64,000 nt of DNA from Corallococcus sp. EGB (GTDB lineage: Bacteria > Myxococcota > Myxococcia > Myxococcales > Myxococcaceae): contig NZ_CP079946.1 of the NCBI RefSeq assembly GCF_019968905.1, positions 3,100,001-3,164,000 on the forward strand, written 5' to 3'. Shown piece by piece: positions 25,712-33,872 of the stretch (position 1 is the stretch's first letter; each line of letters opens with the position of its first letter). Below the pieces are notes generated by a model, which saw only the letters and a program-made list of their open reading frames with translations, ran no database searches and had not been told where the DNA came from. The translations under genes and the position numbers were made by a program.

Positions 25712-26353
25712 ATGCGGCCTGCGGTCGTGATGGCGGCGCTGATGCTGGGGGCGTGCGCGAAGCCGAAGGAGGACCGGGTGATGTCGCGCCAGGCGCTCAC
25801 GGCGGAGCGTCCCCAGCCACGAGGCGCGGCCACAGTGCGCACGGACGAGGGCATTTATTCCGCCCCGTCCGTGCGGTTCAGCGCCGACTTCCTGGAGAAT
25901 CCGCCGGCGACGTTGAGGCTGGTCACGCTGAGCGCGCAGTCCGAAGACGGGAGCACCTGGCGCTTCCGCATGGCGGTGGATGAGAAGTTCGTGAAGTCGA
26001 AACACGCCACCGCGCGGATCATCCCGCAGAACTTGTTGGGACCGGGTCTGGCGGTGGTGGACTCCCAGAAGGCCCGCGGGCCCTCGGTGCTGATGGAGGA
26101 GGGCATCCTGGACCTGACCGTCACGGGGAACCAGGCGAAGGGTGAGGTGCGAACGAAGGACGGACGCGTGCGCGCGACGTTCGAGGGACCGCTCACCGTC
26201 GAATGCATGGTGCCGCCCGGATGGCTGAGCAAGGCGAATGCGCAAGCAGCACCCGCGCCCGTCCCGGCTTCGCCCGGGGCGGGGGCGGTCCGGGTGCTCG
26301 ACGAAGCACTGGCCACGCCGCAATGCCGGTCCGTGGCGGAGTCCTTCCGCTGA
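25712..26353 (+). CDS. Hypothetical lipoprotein in the metalloprotease gene cluster
   Basis: The 213-residue protein has a short signal with lipobox LGAC and Cys15. A beta-rich region follows (GIYSAPSVRFSADFLENP, LRLVTLSAQSEDGSTWRFRM, RVRATFEGPLTVECMVPP) and a Pro/Ala-rich C-terminal stretch. It starts two bases after the protease stop, so it is almost certainly co-transcribed. I recognise no family; exported partner of the protease is the simplest inference. Confidence 0.7.
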   Translation: MRPAVVMAALMLGACAKPKEDRVMSRQALTAERPQPRGAATVRTDEGIYSAPSVRFSADFLENPPATLRLVTLSAQSEDGSTWRFRMAVDEKFVKSKHATARIIPQNLLGPGLAVVDSQKARGPSVLMEEGILDLTVTGNQAKGEVRTKDGRVRATFEGPLTVECMVPPGWLSKANAQAAPAPVPASPGAGAVRVLDEALATPQCRSVAESFR

Positions 26354-26364
26354 GGCCATGCCCC

Positions 26365-26394
26365 CCCGTGGGCCCTTCGAGCCGGGCCCACGGG
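26365..26394. terminator. Bidirectional hairpin between convergent genes
   Basis: CCCGTGGGCCC and GGGCCCACGGG form a perfect 11-bp stem with an 8-base loop, located between the convergent stops at 26353 and 26400. There is no T-run, so termination may be partial or Rho-assisted. Confidence 0.7.
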
Positions 26395-26399
26395 AGGCG

Positions 26400-28031
26400 T
26401 CACTCCGCGTCCCGGCCGCTCACCTCGGACCAGGTCAGCCCGATGCGGGCCAGGTACTTCCGGAGCCGGTCCGCGTCGTTGACGCTCTTCTTCTGCGCAC
26501 GCGACTGCGCGAACAACGTCCGGCCCGCGTCCGACAACGAGCGCGCGGAGCGGCACACCGTCACCACATCCGCGAGCTGCACGCGGTCGAACCGGTCCAG
26601 CGCCGCCGCGCGCGCCGCGCCCATCACCTCCGCCAGCACGTCCTCACACCCGGACGTCGCGGATGCGCCCGTCGGCCCCCACTGCGCTCGCAGGCGCTCC
26701 AGCTCTTCGTCCACCACGTCACGGGTCATGCGCCCACCGGCCGCGAGCGTGGACATGCGCAGCACCGCTGCATTGAGGTCCCGGAAGTTGCCGCTCCACC
26801 GGGCCTCCGGTGACGTGGCGAAGCGCAGGAAATGCTCCTGTGCCTCCTTGCTCATCGTCACCCGCGTGCCCAACGCCTGGGAGGCCTGATCCAGCTCGTA
26901 CTGCAGGTTGGGCGCGATGTCCTCCGGACGCTCGCGCAGCGCGGGCAACCGGAAGGTCCACAGGTTGATGCGCGCGAGCAGGTCCTCGCGGAACCGTCCC
27001 CGCTCCACGTCCAGCTGGAGGTCGCGGTTCGTCCCCGCGATGAGCTGGAAGTCGCTCTCCGCCTCCTTGTCCGAGCCCACTGGCAGGAACCGCTTGTCCT
27101 CCAGTGCTCGCAGCAACATGGCCTGTTCGTCCGCGCCCAGCTCACCAATCTCGTCGAGGAACAGCACGCCGCCGTTCGCCTGCCGCATCAGCCCGGGCCG
27201 GTCTCCCACCGCGCCCGTGAAGGCGCCCTTCACGTGGCCGAAGAGGGTGGACATCGCGCCGTCGCCGCGCAGCGTGGCGCAGTTCAGGTCCACGAACGGC
27301 CCCGTCACCTGGTTGCGCGCCTTCTTCAGCGCGTAGATGCGCTTCGCGAGCTGTGACTTGCCCGCGCCCGTGGGGCCCGTCAGCAGCAGTGGCGCGCGGG
27401 ACTGCACCGCCACCTGCTCGATCCGCTCGATGAGCCGGTTGAACGCGGCGTTGCGCGTATCGATGCCGGACTTGAGGAAGGACAAGCCCTCGCGCTGCTG
27501 TTGGCGGAAGCGCGCCGCCAGCGTGTCGTAGTTCGACAGGTCCAGGTCGATGATGGCGTGCGTGCCCGCCGCCCCGTCCTGCTTCGCCTTGCCTGGAGAC
27601 GTCTGCACCAGCCGGCCCGGAATCAACCGGCTCTCCACCAACAGGAACATGCAGATCTGCGCGATGTGCGTGCCCGTGGTGATGTGCACCAGGTAGTCCT
27701 CGTCCTCCGGATGGAAGGACTGCGCGCGCACGTGGTCCAGGAGCGCGCCGTACGTCTCCTCCAGGTTCCATGGGTCCCGGATGGGCAGGGACGTCAGCCG
27801 CACCTGCGTCTCTGGAGACACCTGCCCGATGTCGTCCCGGATGACCGCCGCCAGTGACGTCGCCGCGGGCGGGTGCAGGAGCTCCAGCCGGTGCACCAGC
27901 AGGTCCTCCTGCTGGCACAGCGACACCGTGGGCCGCCACCGCGACCAGCGGTGCGCCCCCATCCCCGTGTCCAGCGTCGTCCCCAGCATCCCGATGACGA
28001 CCGTCCGCCGTGCCTTCGTCTTCTGAGCCAT
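26400..28031 (-). CDS. rtcR: Sigma54-dependent RNA-repair regulator RtcR
   Basis: The 543-residue regulator activates rtcBA. Residues 1-180 are the RtcR sensory domain (CARF-like; VVIGMLGTTLDTG, HITTGTHIAQICMFLLVESR). The AAA+ domain has Walker A GPTGAGKS at 219-226, the sigma54-contacting GAFTGA at 269-274 and Walker B VLFLDEIG at 289-296. A C-terminal region with a possible helix-turn-helix follows. It diverges from rtcB, and the intergenic region contains a sigma54 promoter pointing to rtcB, the expected arrangement. Confidence 0.95.
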   Translation of the reverse strand: MAQKTKARRTVVIGMLGTTLDTGMGAHRWSRWRPTVSLCQQEDLLVHRLELLHPPAATSLAAVIRDDIGQVSPETQVRLTSLPIRDPWNLEETYGALLDHVRAQSFHPEDEDYLVHITTGTHIAQICMFLLVESRLIPGRLVQTSPGKAKQDGAAGTHAIIDLDLSNYDTLAARFRQQQREGLSFLKSGIDTRNAAFNRLIERIEQVAVQSRAPLLLTGPTGAGKSQLAKRIYALKKARNQVTGPFVDLNCATLRGDGAMSTLFGHVKGAFTGAVGDRPGLMRQANGGVLFLDEIGELGADEQAMLLRALEDKRFLPVGSDKEAESDFQLIAGTNRDLQLDVERGRFREDLLARINLWTFRLPALRERPEDIAPNLQYELDQASQALGTRVTMSKEAQEHFLRFATSPEARWSGNFRDLNAAVLRMSTLAAGGRMTRDVVDEELERLRAQWGPTGASATSGCEDVLAEVMGAARAAALDRFDRVQLADVVTVCRSARSLSDAGRTLFAQSRAQKKSVNDADRLRKYLARIGLTWSEVSGRDAE

Positions 28032-28037
28032 CAGGAT

Positions 28038-28049
28038 AGATATTTATCT
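28038..28049. promoter_or_regulatory. AT-rich palindrome between rtcR and rtcB (possible RtcR site)
   Basis: AGATA-TT-TATCT is a perfect inverted repeat in an unusually AT-rich patch. It lies about 60 bases upstream of the rtcB sigma54 promoter and seven bases from the rtcR start codon. An enhancer for RtcR, or a site controlling rtcR itself, is plausible. Confidence 0.45.
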
Positions 28050-28101
28050 CATGGGATATGGATTGCCAGCCTGCCTGGGGAGCTCCCCTCGGGAGCGGCG
28101 T

Positions 28102-28117
28102 TGGCACGCGGGCTGCT
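28102..28117 (+). promoter_or_regulatory. Sigma54 promoter of rtcBA
   Basis: TGGCACGCGGGCTGCT matches the -24/-12 consensus: GG at 28103-28104 and GC at 28115-28116 with exactly ten bases between, and a perfect TGGCAC. It lies about 60 bases before the rtcB ATG and next to the gene for a sigma54 activator. Confidence 0.9.
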
Positions 28118-28177
28118 CTAGCTCCCCCACGTGACCGGGACACAGCGCCCGGTCGAACGACCGAAAGGTGCAGAGCC

Positions 28178-29413
28178 ATGGACCGTGTGAACGCGAACTA
28201 CGAGGTGCTGTCGGACGAGGCGGGCCGCCCCATCAAGGCTTGGACGGTGGGGGTGCCGTTCGAGGACGAGGCGAAGAAGCAGCTTCGCAACCTCCGGGGC
28301 CTGCCCTTCATCCACAAGTGGGTCGCCGTGATGCCGGACGTGCACCGCGGCTACGGCGCGACGGTCGGGAGCGTGGTGCCCACGGTGGGCGCGGTGGTGC
28401 CGGCGGCGGTGGGCGTGGACATCGGATGCGGGATGATCGCCGTGCGCACGACGCTGCGCGCGGATCAGCTGCCGGACTCGCTGCGCGGGGTTCGCTCAGC
28501 CATCGAGGCGGCGGTTCCGCATGGCCGTACGGATAACGGTGGGCGTAACGACCGCGGCGCGTGGAAGGACCCGCCCGTTACGCATACCTCCGCTTGGGCC
28601 CGCCTGGCGGAAGGGTACGCCCGCATCGTGGAGAAGCATCCGCGCATCGGCCGTGGGCCGGAGCTGGCGCACCTGGGAACGCTGGGAACCGGGAACCACT
28701 TCATCGAGCTGTGCGTCGATGAGTCGGATGGCGTGTGGCTGATGTTGCACTCCGGGTCGCGCGGAGTGGGTAACCGCATCGGAAGCCACTTCATCGAGCT
28801 GGCGAAGGAGGACATGCAGCGCTTCTTCATCCACCTGCCGGACGCGGACCTGGCGTACCTGCCGGAGGGAACGGAGCACTTCCATGACTACGTCTTCGCG
28901 GTGAGCTGGGCGCAGGACTTCGCGGCGATGAACCGCGAGCTCATGCTGCACTCGGCGGTGCAGGCCCTGAAGGCGAGCGGCGAGCTGCCGCCGTTCGAGC
29001 TGTCCGAGTCCGCGGTGAACTGCCACCACAACTACATCTCGCGTGAGCACCACTTCGGAAAGAACTGCTTCGTGACCCGCAAGGGCGCGGTGCGGGCGCG
29101 CGAGGGCGACATGGGAATCATCCCCGGCAGCATGGGGGCCCGTTCCTACATCGTCCGCGGGAAGGGAAACGCGGATGCGTTCCATTCGTGCAGCCACGGC
29201 GCGGGCCGGGTGATGTCGCGGGAAGCGGCGAAGAAGCGCTTCACGCTGGAAGACCACGCGAAGGCGACCGCGGGCGTGGAGTGCCGCAAGGACGTGGACG
29301 TGATTGACGAGACGCCGGCCGCGTACAAGCCCATCGACGCCGTGATGGCCGCGCAGGCGGACCTGGTGGAGGTCGTCCACACGCTGAAGCAGGTGGTGTG
29401 CGTGAAGGGTTAG
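28178..29413 (+). CDS. rtcB: RNA-splicing ligase RtcB
   Basis: The 411-residue GTP-dependent ligase joins RNA 2',3'-cyclic phosphate or 3'-phosphate ends to 5'-OH ends. Conserved blocks are visible: MPDVHRGYGATVGSV, GVDIGCGMIAVR with the metal-binding cysteine, LGTGNHFIEL, HSGSRGVGN, CHHNYISREHH, RKGAVRA, IIPGSMG and the guanylylated histidine in CSHGAGRVMSR. ATG 28178 was chosen because the family N-terminus begins there; an upstream in-frame extension to 28058 is not conserved-looking and would include the promoter. Confidence 0.96.
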   Translation: MDRVNANYEVLSDEAGRPIKAWTVGVPFEDEAKKQLRNLRGLPFIHKWVAVMPDVHRGYGATVGSVVPTVGAVVPAAVGVDIGCGMIAVRTTLRADQLPDSLRGVRSAIEAAVPHGRTDNGGRNDRGAWKDPPVTHTSAWARLAEGYARIVEKHPRIGRGPELAHLGTLGTGNHFIELCVDESDGVWLMLHSGSRGVGNRIGSHFIELAKEDMQRFFIHLPDADLAYLPEGTEHFHDYVFAVSWAQDFAAMNRELMLHSAVQALKASGELPPFELSESAVNCHHNYISREHHFGKNCFVTRKGAVRAREGDMGIIPGSMGARSYIVRGKGNADAFHSCSHGAGRVMSREAAKKRFTLEDHAKATAGVECRKDVDVIDETPAAYKPIDAVMAAQADLVEVVHTLKQVVCVKG

Positions 29414-29473
29414 CCGAAGGGAAGCCTTACCCGCCGTCCTGTGGAGGTGCGCATGCCGGGATGAAGACACCGA

Positions 29474-29541
29474 GGCGCCCGTTCTCCCCAAGAGGTCCGC
29501 GCAAGCGGCCGTGAGGGTGGGGGAGCGGGCGCCGCTATTTT
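29474..29541 (+). ncRNA. Nested structured RNA element between rtcB and rtcA
   Basis: GGCGCCCG-tt-CTCCCC (29474-29489) pairs with GGGGAG-CGGGCGCC (29520-29533), a 14-bp stem with a 2-base bulge. Inside is a second hairpin, GG-t-CCGC-GCAA-GCGG-CC, capped by a GCAA (GNRA) tetraloop. TATTTTTC follows at once. It may be an intrinsic attenuator that lowers rtcA expression or the end of a small RNA. The pairing is directly seen; the function is inference. Confidence 0.6.
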
Positions 29542-29599
29542 TCAAATCAGGGATGAGATGCTGCGCACGTCCGCGAGCGCGCAAGGGAGCACCACGCAC

Positions 29600-30616
29600 A
29601 TGGTTCGCATCGATGGTTCACAGGGGGAAGGGGGCGGCCAGGTGCTGCGCACCGCGCTGTCGCTGTCGCTGGTGACGGGCGCTCCGTTCGAGATGGTCAA
29701 CGTGCGCGCCGGCCGCGCCAAGCCGGGCCTGCTGCGTCAGCACCTCACCGCGCTCAAGGCCGCGGAGGCCGTGGGCGCAGCGGAGGTGACGGGCGCGGAG
29801 CTGGGCTCCAGGCAGCTGTCCTTCCACCCGCGCGCGCTGACGGCGGGCAACTACCACTTCGCGGTGGGCACTGCGGGCAGCGCGACGCTCGTGTTCCAGA
29901 CGGTGCTGCCCGCGCTGCTGCGCGCGGAAGGGCCGTCCACGCTGACGCTGGAGGGCGGGACGCACAACCCGGCGGCGCCGCCGTTCGACTTCCTGGAGAA
30001 GACGTACCTGCCGATGCTGCGCCGCATGGGCCCGCGCGTGGACGTGGCGCTGGAGCGGCCCGGCTTCTATCCGGCCGGCGGCGGACGGTTCCGCGTGGAC
30101 ATCCACCCCGCGAAGCTCCAGCCGCTCCAGTTGCTGGAGCGCGGCCGGGTGCTGCGCACGGAGGCCGTGGCGCAGGTGGCGGCCATCCCGTTCGACGTGG
30201 CGAAGCGCGAACTGGCGGCCGTGGCCGCCGTGCTGAAGCTGCGGCCGGATCAGCAGCGCCCGGAAGAGCTCAAGCGCGCCTTCGGCCCGGGCAACGTGCT
30301 GCGCGTCGAGGTGGAGAGCGAGCACGTGACGGAGGTCTTCACCGGCTTCGGCGAGCGCGGCAAGCGCGCGGAGGTCGTGGGCGAGGAGGTCGCCTCGAAG
30401 GTGAAGCGCTACCTGGACGCGGGCGTGCCCGTGGGCGAGCACCTGTGTGATCAGCTCCTGCTGCTGTGCGCCCTGGCGAAGGGCGGCACCTTCCGCACCC
30501 TGGCGCTGGACAGCCACTCGCTCACGCAGCGCGAGACGATGGCGCACTTCCTCGACGTGAGGGTGGACGTCCGGGAGCTGGAGCGCGACGTGCGCGAGGT
30601 GACGGTGCGCGCCTGA
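29600..30616 (+). CDS. rtcA: RNA 3'-terminal phosphate cyclase RtcA
   Basis: The 338-residue enzyme uses ATP to convert RNA 3'-phosphate to 2',3'-cyclic phosphate. It shows GSQGEGGGQVLRTALSLS at the N-terminus, RAKPGLLRQHLTALKA, the GGTHNPAAPPFDFLEKTYLP block and the adenylated histidine in VGEHLCDQLLLL. ATG 29600 begins at the family N-terminus after a GGGAG at slightly long spacing. It is the second gene of the rtcBA operon, separated from rtcB by 186 bases that contain the structured element. Confidence 0.95.
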   Translation: MVRIDGSQGEGGGQVLRTALSLSLVTGAPFEMVNVRAGRAKPGLLRQHLTALKAAEAVGAAEVTGAELGSRQLSFHPRALTAGNYHFAVGTAGSATLVFQTVLPALLRAEGPSTLTLEGGTHNPAAPPFDFLEKTYLPMLRRMGPRVDVALERPGFYPAGGGRFRVDIHPAKLQPLQLLERGRVLRTEAVAQVAAIPFDVAKRELAAVAAVLKLRPDQQRPEELKRAFGPGNVLRVEVESEHVTEVFTGFGERGKRAEVVGEEVASKVKRYLDAGVPVGEHLCDQLLLLCALAKGGTFRTLALDSHSLTQRETMAHFLDVRVDVRELERDVREVTVRA

Positions 30617-30622
30617 CGTGAA

Positions 30623-30648
30623 GACAGGGCAGGGCGGTGCCCCCTGTC
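30623..30648 (+). terminator. Hairpin after rtcA
   Basis: GACAGGG pairs with CCCTGTC, with an inner GGGC/GCCC pairing, seven bases after the rtcA stop. No T-run follows, so it could be a weak or Rho-assisted terminator. Confidence 0.55.
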
Positions 30649-30753
30649 CGGCCGGATGCCCGACGGGCGGACGAGGCACCCCCGTCGGCGGGGCTCAACC
30701 CGTGGCGTTACCTCGCGGTCTTCCTACGTTGTGACTCGTGGGGGAGGCTGCGC

Positions 30754-31611
30754 GTGGCGGAAGTCCCTGAGGTCGAAATCATCGTTCGTGACCTGAAGCA
30801 GGCCGTCGTGGGCCGCCGCTTCGTGGGCGCGGAGGTGCTGGTACCCGCGGCGGTGCGCTTCGTGTCTCCGCGGGACTTCGTCCAGGACCTCCAGGGCCGC
30901 AAGGTGCTCGCGGCCGAGCGGCGCGCGAAGTTCATGCTGCTGACCCTGGATGACGGGCAGACGCTCGCCCTGCACTTCATGCTCTGGGGCGAGCTGCAGC
31001 TCAAGCCCGCAGGCAGTGAACGGCCTCCCGAGACGCTCGCCGTGCTCACGCTGGAGGGCAACGAGGAGCTCCAGCTCACGGACACGCTGGGCTACGCGCG
31101 CGTGGCGCTGGGACCCACGGCCCGCCTGGCGTCGCAGCTCAAGCTGGAGGAGCTGGGGCCGGATGCGCTCGATGCGTCCTTCACGCCGGAGGTCCTGGCG
31201 AAGCAGCTTCGTCGCAGGCGCAGCCCGCTCAAGACGGTGCTCCTCAACCAGCGCGTGCTCGCGGGGCTGGGCAACCGCGACGCGGATGAGAGCATGTGGG
31301 CCGCGGGCATCGATCCCCGGCGCCTGGCGTCATCGCTGTCTCCCGCTGAAATCCTCCGGCTGCACCGGGGAATCCGCGGCGTGCTGGAGGAGGGACTGCG
31401 GCTGCGCGGAACGCAGCGCGACCTGTTCGGCGTGCAGGGGCTGGCGAAGCACCGGCGCAACATCTTCGGGAAGACGGGCGCGCCGTGTCCCCGCTGCGCG
31501 ACGCCCGTGTCTCACCTGCGCATCGGAGGCCGCAACACGCACTGGTGCGCGCACTGCCAGCCCTCGGAGGGGGCTCCGGCTGAAGCTCCGGCGCAGGCAT
31601 CGCTGCTCTGA
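30754..31611 (+). CDS. Fpg/MutM-family DNA glycosylase with Ala in place of catalytic Pro2
   Basis: The 285-residue protein has the Fpg plan: AEVPEVEIIVRDL at the N-terminus, RRAKFMLLTL with the hairpin lysine, HFMLWGEL, the helix-two-turn-helix region LAGLGNRDADESMW, and a C-terminal zinc finger CPRC-x16-CAHC with GGRNTHWC. In active Fpg proteins the initiator is removed and Pro2 is the nucleophile; here residue 2 is Ala if the GTG at 30754 is the start. The GN-IY-A motif also reads GN-RD-A. No upstream start restores MPE. It may be a variant lyase, a DNA-binding relative or an inactive paralogue. Confidence 0.82.
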   Translation: MAEVPEVEIIVRDLKQAVVGRRFVGAEVLVPAAVRFVSPRDFVQDLQGRKVLAAERRAKFMLLTLDDGQTLALHFMLWGELQLKPAGSERPPETLAVLTLEGNEELQLTDTLGYARVALGPTARLASQLKLEELGPDALDASFTPEVLAKQLRRRRSPLKTVLLNQRVLAGLGNRDADESMWAAGIDPRRLASSLSPAEILRLHRGIRGVLEEGLRLRGTQRDLFGVQGLAKHRRNIFGKTGAPCPRCATPVSHLRIGGRNTHWCAHCQPSEGAPAEAPAQASLL

Positions 31612-31631
31612 CAAGGCCCCGGGGGGCTGGT

Positions 31632-31889
31632 ATGAACGGGAGCGTGTCCGACGTTCCCGTCCCCTCGCCCCTGTCCCTCGATGACGCGCTCGTGCGCGCG
31701 AGCGAGGAGCTCCAGTTCCCCAGCTACTACCAGTCCAGCGTGCGCCCGCTCTTGCGCAACCCGGAAGGGCGCTGGCCCCACTGCTGTGGCGGGGGCTGCG
31801 AACCGTGCGCCCAGACGCTCATCCGCGTCGCCCTGCGCGCGCTGGAGCTGATGGGCACGCCGCGCCAGAGCCCCCTGCCGGACTTCTAG
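31632..31889 (+). CDS. Small cysteine-cluster protein
   Basis: The 85-residue protein has a compact cysteine group, HCCGGGCEPC, at residues 50-59, followed by a helix (AQTLIRVALRALELMG). CC-x3-C-x2-C clusters occur in small oxidoreductase-like and metal-binding proteins; I cannot name a family with confidence. It starts 20 bases after the Fpg-like gene and its stop overlaps the convergent barrel gene by four bases. Confidence 0.6.
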   Translation: MNGSVSDVPVPSPLSLDDALVRASEELQFPSYYQSSVRPLLRNPEGRWPHCCGGGCEPCAQTLIRVALRALELMGTPRQSPLPDF

Positions 31890-32545
31890 AAGAGCCGCGT
31901 CCCCAGTCCCACGCGCCCCGTGAGCCCCAGCCGCGTGTGGCCCGCGCCCGCGCGCTCCTGGAACGTCTCCACGCCCACCTGCCCCGCCGCGAGCAGTGAC
32001 ACGTTGCCGCCCAGGTACACCTCCACGCCCAGGCCCCCCAGCGCCTGGAAGCGCCGCTGCTTGTCGCCGGTGAGCCCCAGGTCGATGGGCAGGTCCACGA
32101 GGCCCAGCACCTCCACGGTGTCCGCCACCCGGTAGCCCGCCACCATCCCCGGCAGGATGCGCACCAGCACGCCGGAGAAGTTGTCGTCGTCCATGTACGT
32201 GGAGCCGGAGTTGAGCACCAGGCCCACGCCCAGCGTCGGCGCCAGGCTGAACGCTCCGCGCCGCACCACCTCCTTGCGGCCCACGAGCTCCAGCGACACG
32301 CCCAGCTTGAACCAGTCGAAGCGCGCCCGCGCCTCCACCTCCAGCGCGCCCAGCCCCTGCCGGAACCCCACGCCCACCTCCGGCGCGCCCGTGTAGCCAT
32401 AGAGCGCCGTCGCCCCCGCGGGCAGCATCACCGGCGCCACCACGGAGCCGAGCGGGTCCTCCTGCGAGAAGGAGACCTCGGCTTCCTGCGCGAAGGCCAG
32501 GGCGGGCACGACAAGGAGGGCAACCAGAGGGGTGAGGCGCATCAT
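31886..32545 (-). CDS. Predicted outer-membrane beta-barrel protein
   Basis: The 219-residue protein has a signal peptide (MMRLTPLVALLVVPALAFAQ) and then glycine-rich alternating strands (ALEVEARARFDWFKLGVSLE, LAPTLGVGLVLNSGS, FQALGGLGVEVYLGG). It ends GLTGRVGLGTRLF with a C-terminal phenylalanine typical of outer-membrane barrels. No specific family recognised. The start is ATG 32545 or the adjacent ATG 32542. It converges on the small cysteine-cluster gene with a four-base overlap. Confidence 0.65.
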   Translation of the reverse strand: MMRLTPLVALLVVPALAFAQEAEVSFSQEDPLGSVVAPVMLPAGATALYGYTGAPEVGVGFRQGLGALEVEARARFDWFKLGVSLELVGRKEVVRRGAFSLAPTLGVGLVLNSGSTYMDDDNFSGVLVRILPGMVAGYRVADTVEVLGLVDLPIDLGLTGDKQRRFQALGGLGVEVYLGGNVSLLAAGQVGVETFQERAGAGHTRLGLTGRVGLGTRLF

Positions 32546-32650
32546 GGGTCCACCCTACCGTGGGATGCACTCTGGCCAAAACCCAACGAATCCAGGGACT
32601 TGGGGGCAGGTTGTGCATTTGTAGGTGTTCCCTGGAAGAATGGGGAATCC

Positions 32651-33784
32651 ATGGTTGCCCATCTGCACGTCGCGCCGCCTCCTGAGACCTCCACGCCCGC
32701 GGGAGGACGTGATGCGCTCGCCCTGCCGGGCGGGGCCGGGGGCTGGGTGCTGCTGGTGGGGGCGACGGCGCGGCCCGAGGTGGCGGAGGCGCTGTCTCGG
32801 GAGGGCTTCGAGCCCGTGCGCGTGGACGGCGCGCATGGGGCGCTGGCGCGGCTGGGCGTCGAGCCGGGAGCGGCGCGGTCCGGTCCGGAGTCGGTACCGC
32901 CTGGTCCGGACGCAGGGCTGCCCCGGCTGGTCGTCATCGACGCGGACCTGCCGGACGGCGACGGCTTCAGCCTCTGCGGCATGCTCCGGGCGGACGCCCG
33001 GTCCGCGCACCTGCCCGTGCTGCTGGTGGCGCGGTACGCGGAGGAGTTCCATCGCGACCTCGCCGCGGGCGTGGGCGCGGACGAGTACCTGGTGGAGCCG
33101 GTGGACGCGCGCGACGTGGCGGTGCTCGCGCGGCTCAAGGCGGGGCGGCGCGGCGGGGAGGACGTCTACGACGCGCACACCTCGAGCCTGCCCCTCGTCG
33201 CGCTGGTGCGCGCGCTCCTGTCCGGCGTTCGCTCGGGGCGGGTGGTGCTGGCGGAGGACTCGGGCGCGCTCGTCTTCCGCCACGGCCTGGTGGTGGATGC
33301 GACCTTCCACGGCGAGCGCGGAAGCCTCGCGTTCCGGCGCCTGGTGTGCTTCGGCACGGGCGCGTACACGGTGACGTTCGGCCCGGAGCTGCAGCGGGGC
33401 ACCTTCTCCATGGACCGCCCGTTCCTGTGCGAACAGGTGGTGCCCGGCCTGGAGCGCTTCGAACAGCTGCGCGTCAAGGGCCTGCCCCTGGCGGCGCGGC
33501 TTACGGTGGACTTCAACCGGCTGTCGCAGGAGCTGCCCTCGCTCCCCGAGGACGTGGAGCAGGTGGTCCGCCTCTTCGACGGCCGGCGCACCGTGCGCGC
33601 GATGCTCCTGGAGTGCCGCTTCCCGGAGGCCCTGGCCTACGAGGCGGCGACCCGGCTGTTCATGCTGGGCGTGCTGGTGCCCGCCATCCTGGTGGAGGAG
33701 CGCGAGCGCGCCCGGGAATCCGCGGGCCCACCCCGCCTCTTCGAGCCCGTCCTGGCGCCAGAGCCGGGGCCGGACGCGTCGTGA
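32651..33784 (+). CDS. Response-regulator-like protein with DUF4388 domain
   Basis: The 377-residue protein has a receiver-like domain at about 30-165, with the phospho-acceptor region VVIDADLPDGDGFSLCGML and PVLLVARYAEEFHRDLAAG followed by ADEYLVEPVDARDVAVL. A DUF4388-type region comes next (LVALVRALLSGVRSGRVVLA, ALVFRHGLVVDATFHGERG). DUF4388 domains are frequent in myxobacterial signalling proteins. There is no DNA-binding domain, so output is probably by protein contact. ATG 32651 is preferred to an upstream frame at 32600. Confidence 0.72.
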   Translation: MVAHLHVAPPPETSTPAGGRDALALPGGAGGWVLLVGATARPEVAEALSREGFEPVRVDGAHGALARLGVEPGAARSGPESVPPGPDAGLPRLVVIDADLPDGDGFSLCGMLRADARSAHLPVLLVARYAEEFHRDLAAGVGADEYLVEPVDARDVAVLARLKAGRRGGEDVYDAHTSSLPLVALVRALLSGVRSGRVVLAEDSGALVFRHGLVVDATFHGERGSLAFRRLVCFGTGAYTVTFGPELQRGTFSMDRPFLCEQVVPGLERFEQLRVKGLPLAARLTVDFNRLSQELPSLPEDVEQVVRLFDGRRTVRAMLLECRFPEALAYEAATRLFMLGVLVPAILVEERERARESAGPPRLFEPVLAPEPGPDAS

Positions 33785-33872
33785 GGGTTTGACTCGGGCG
33801 GCCTGCTCGGGGCACAAGGCCGGGAACGCCGCGGGCTGAACGCCCGTCCACCCCACGCCGAGCCTGCCCGCC

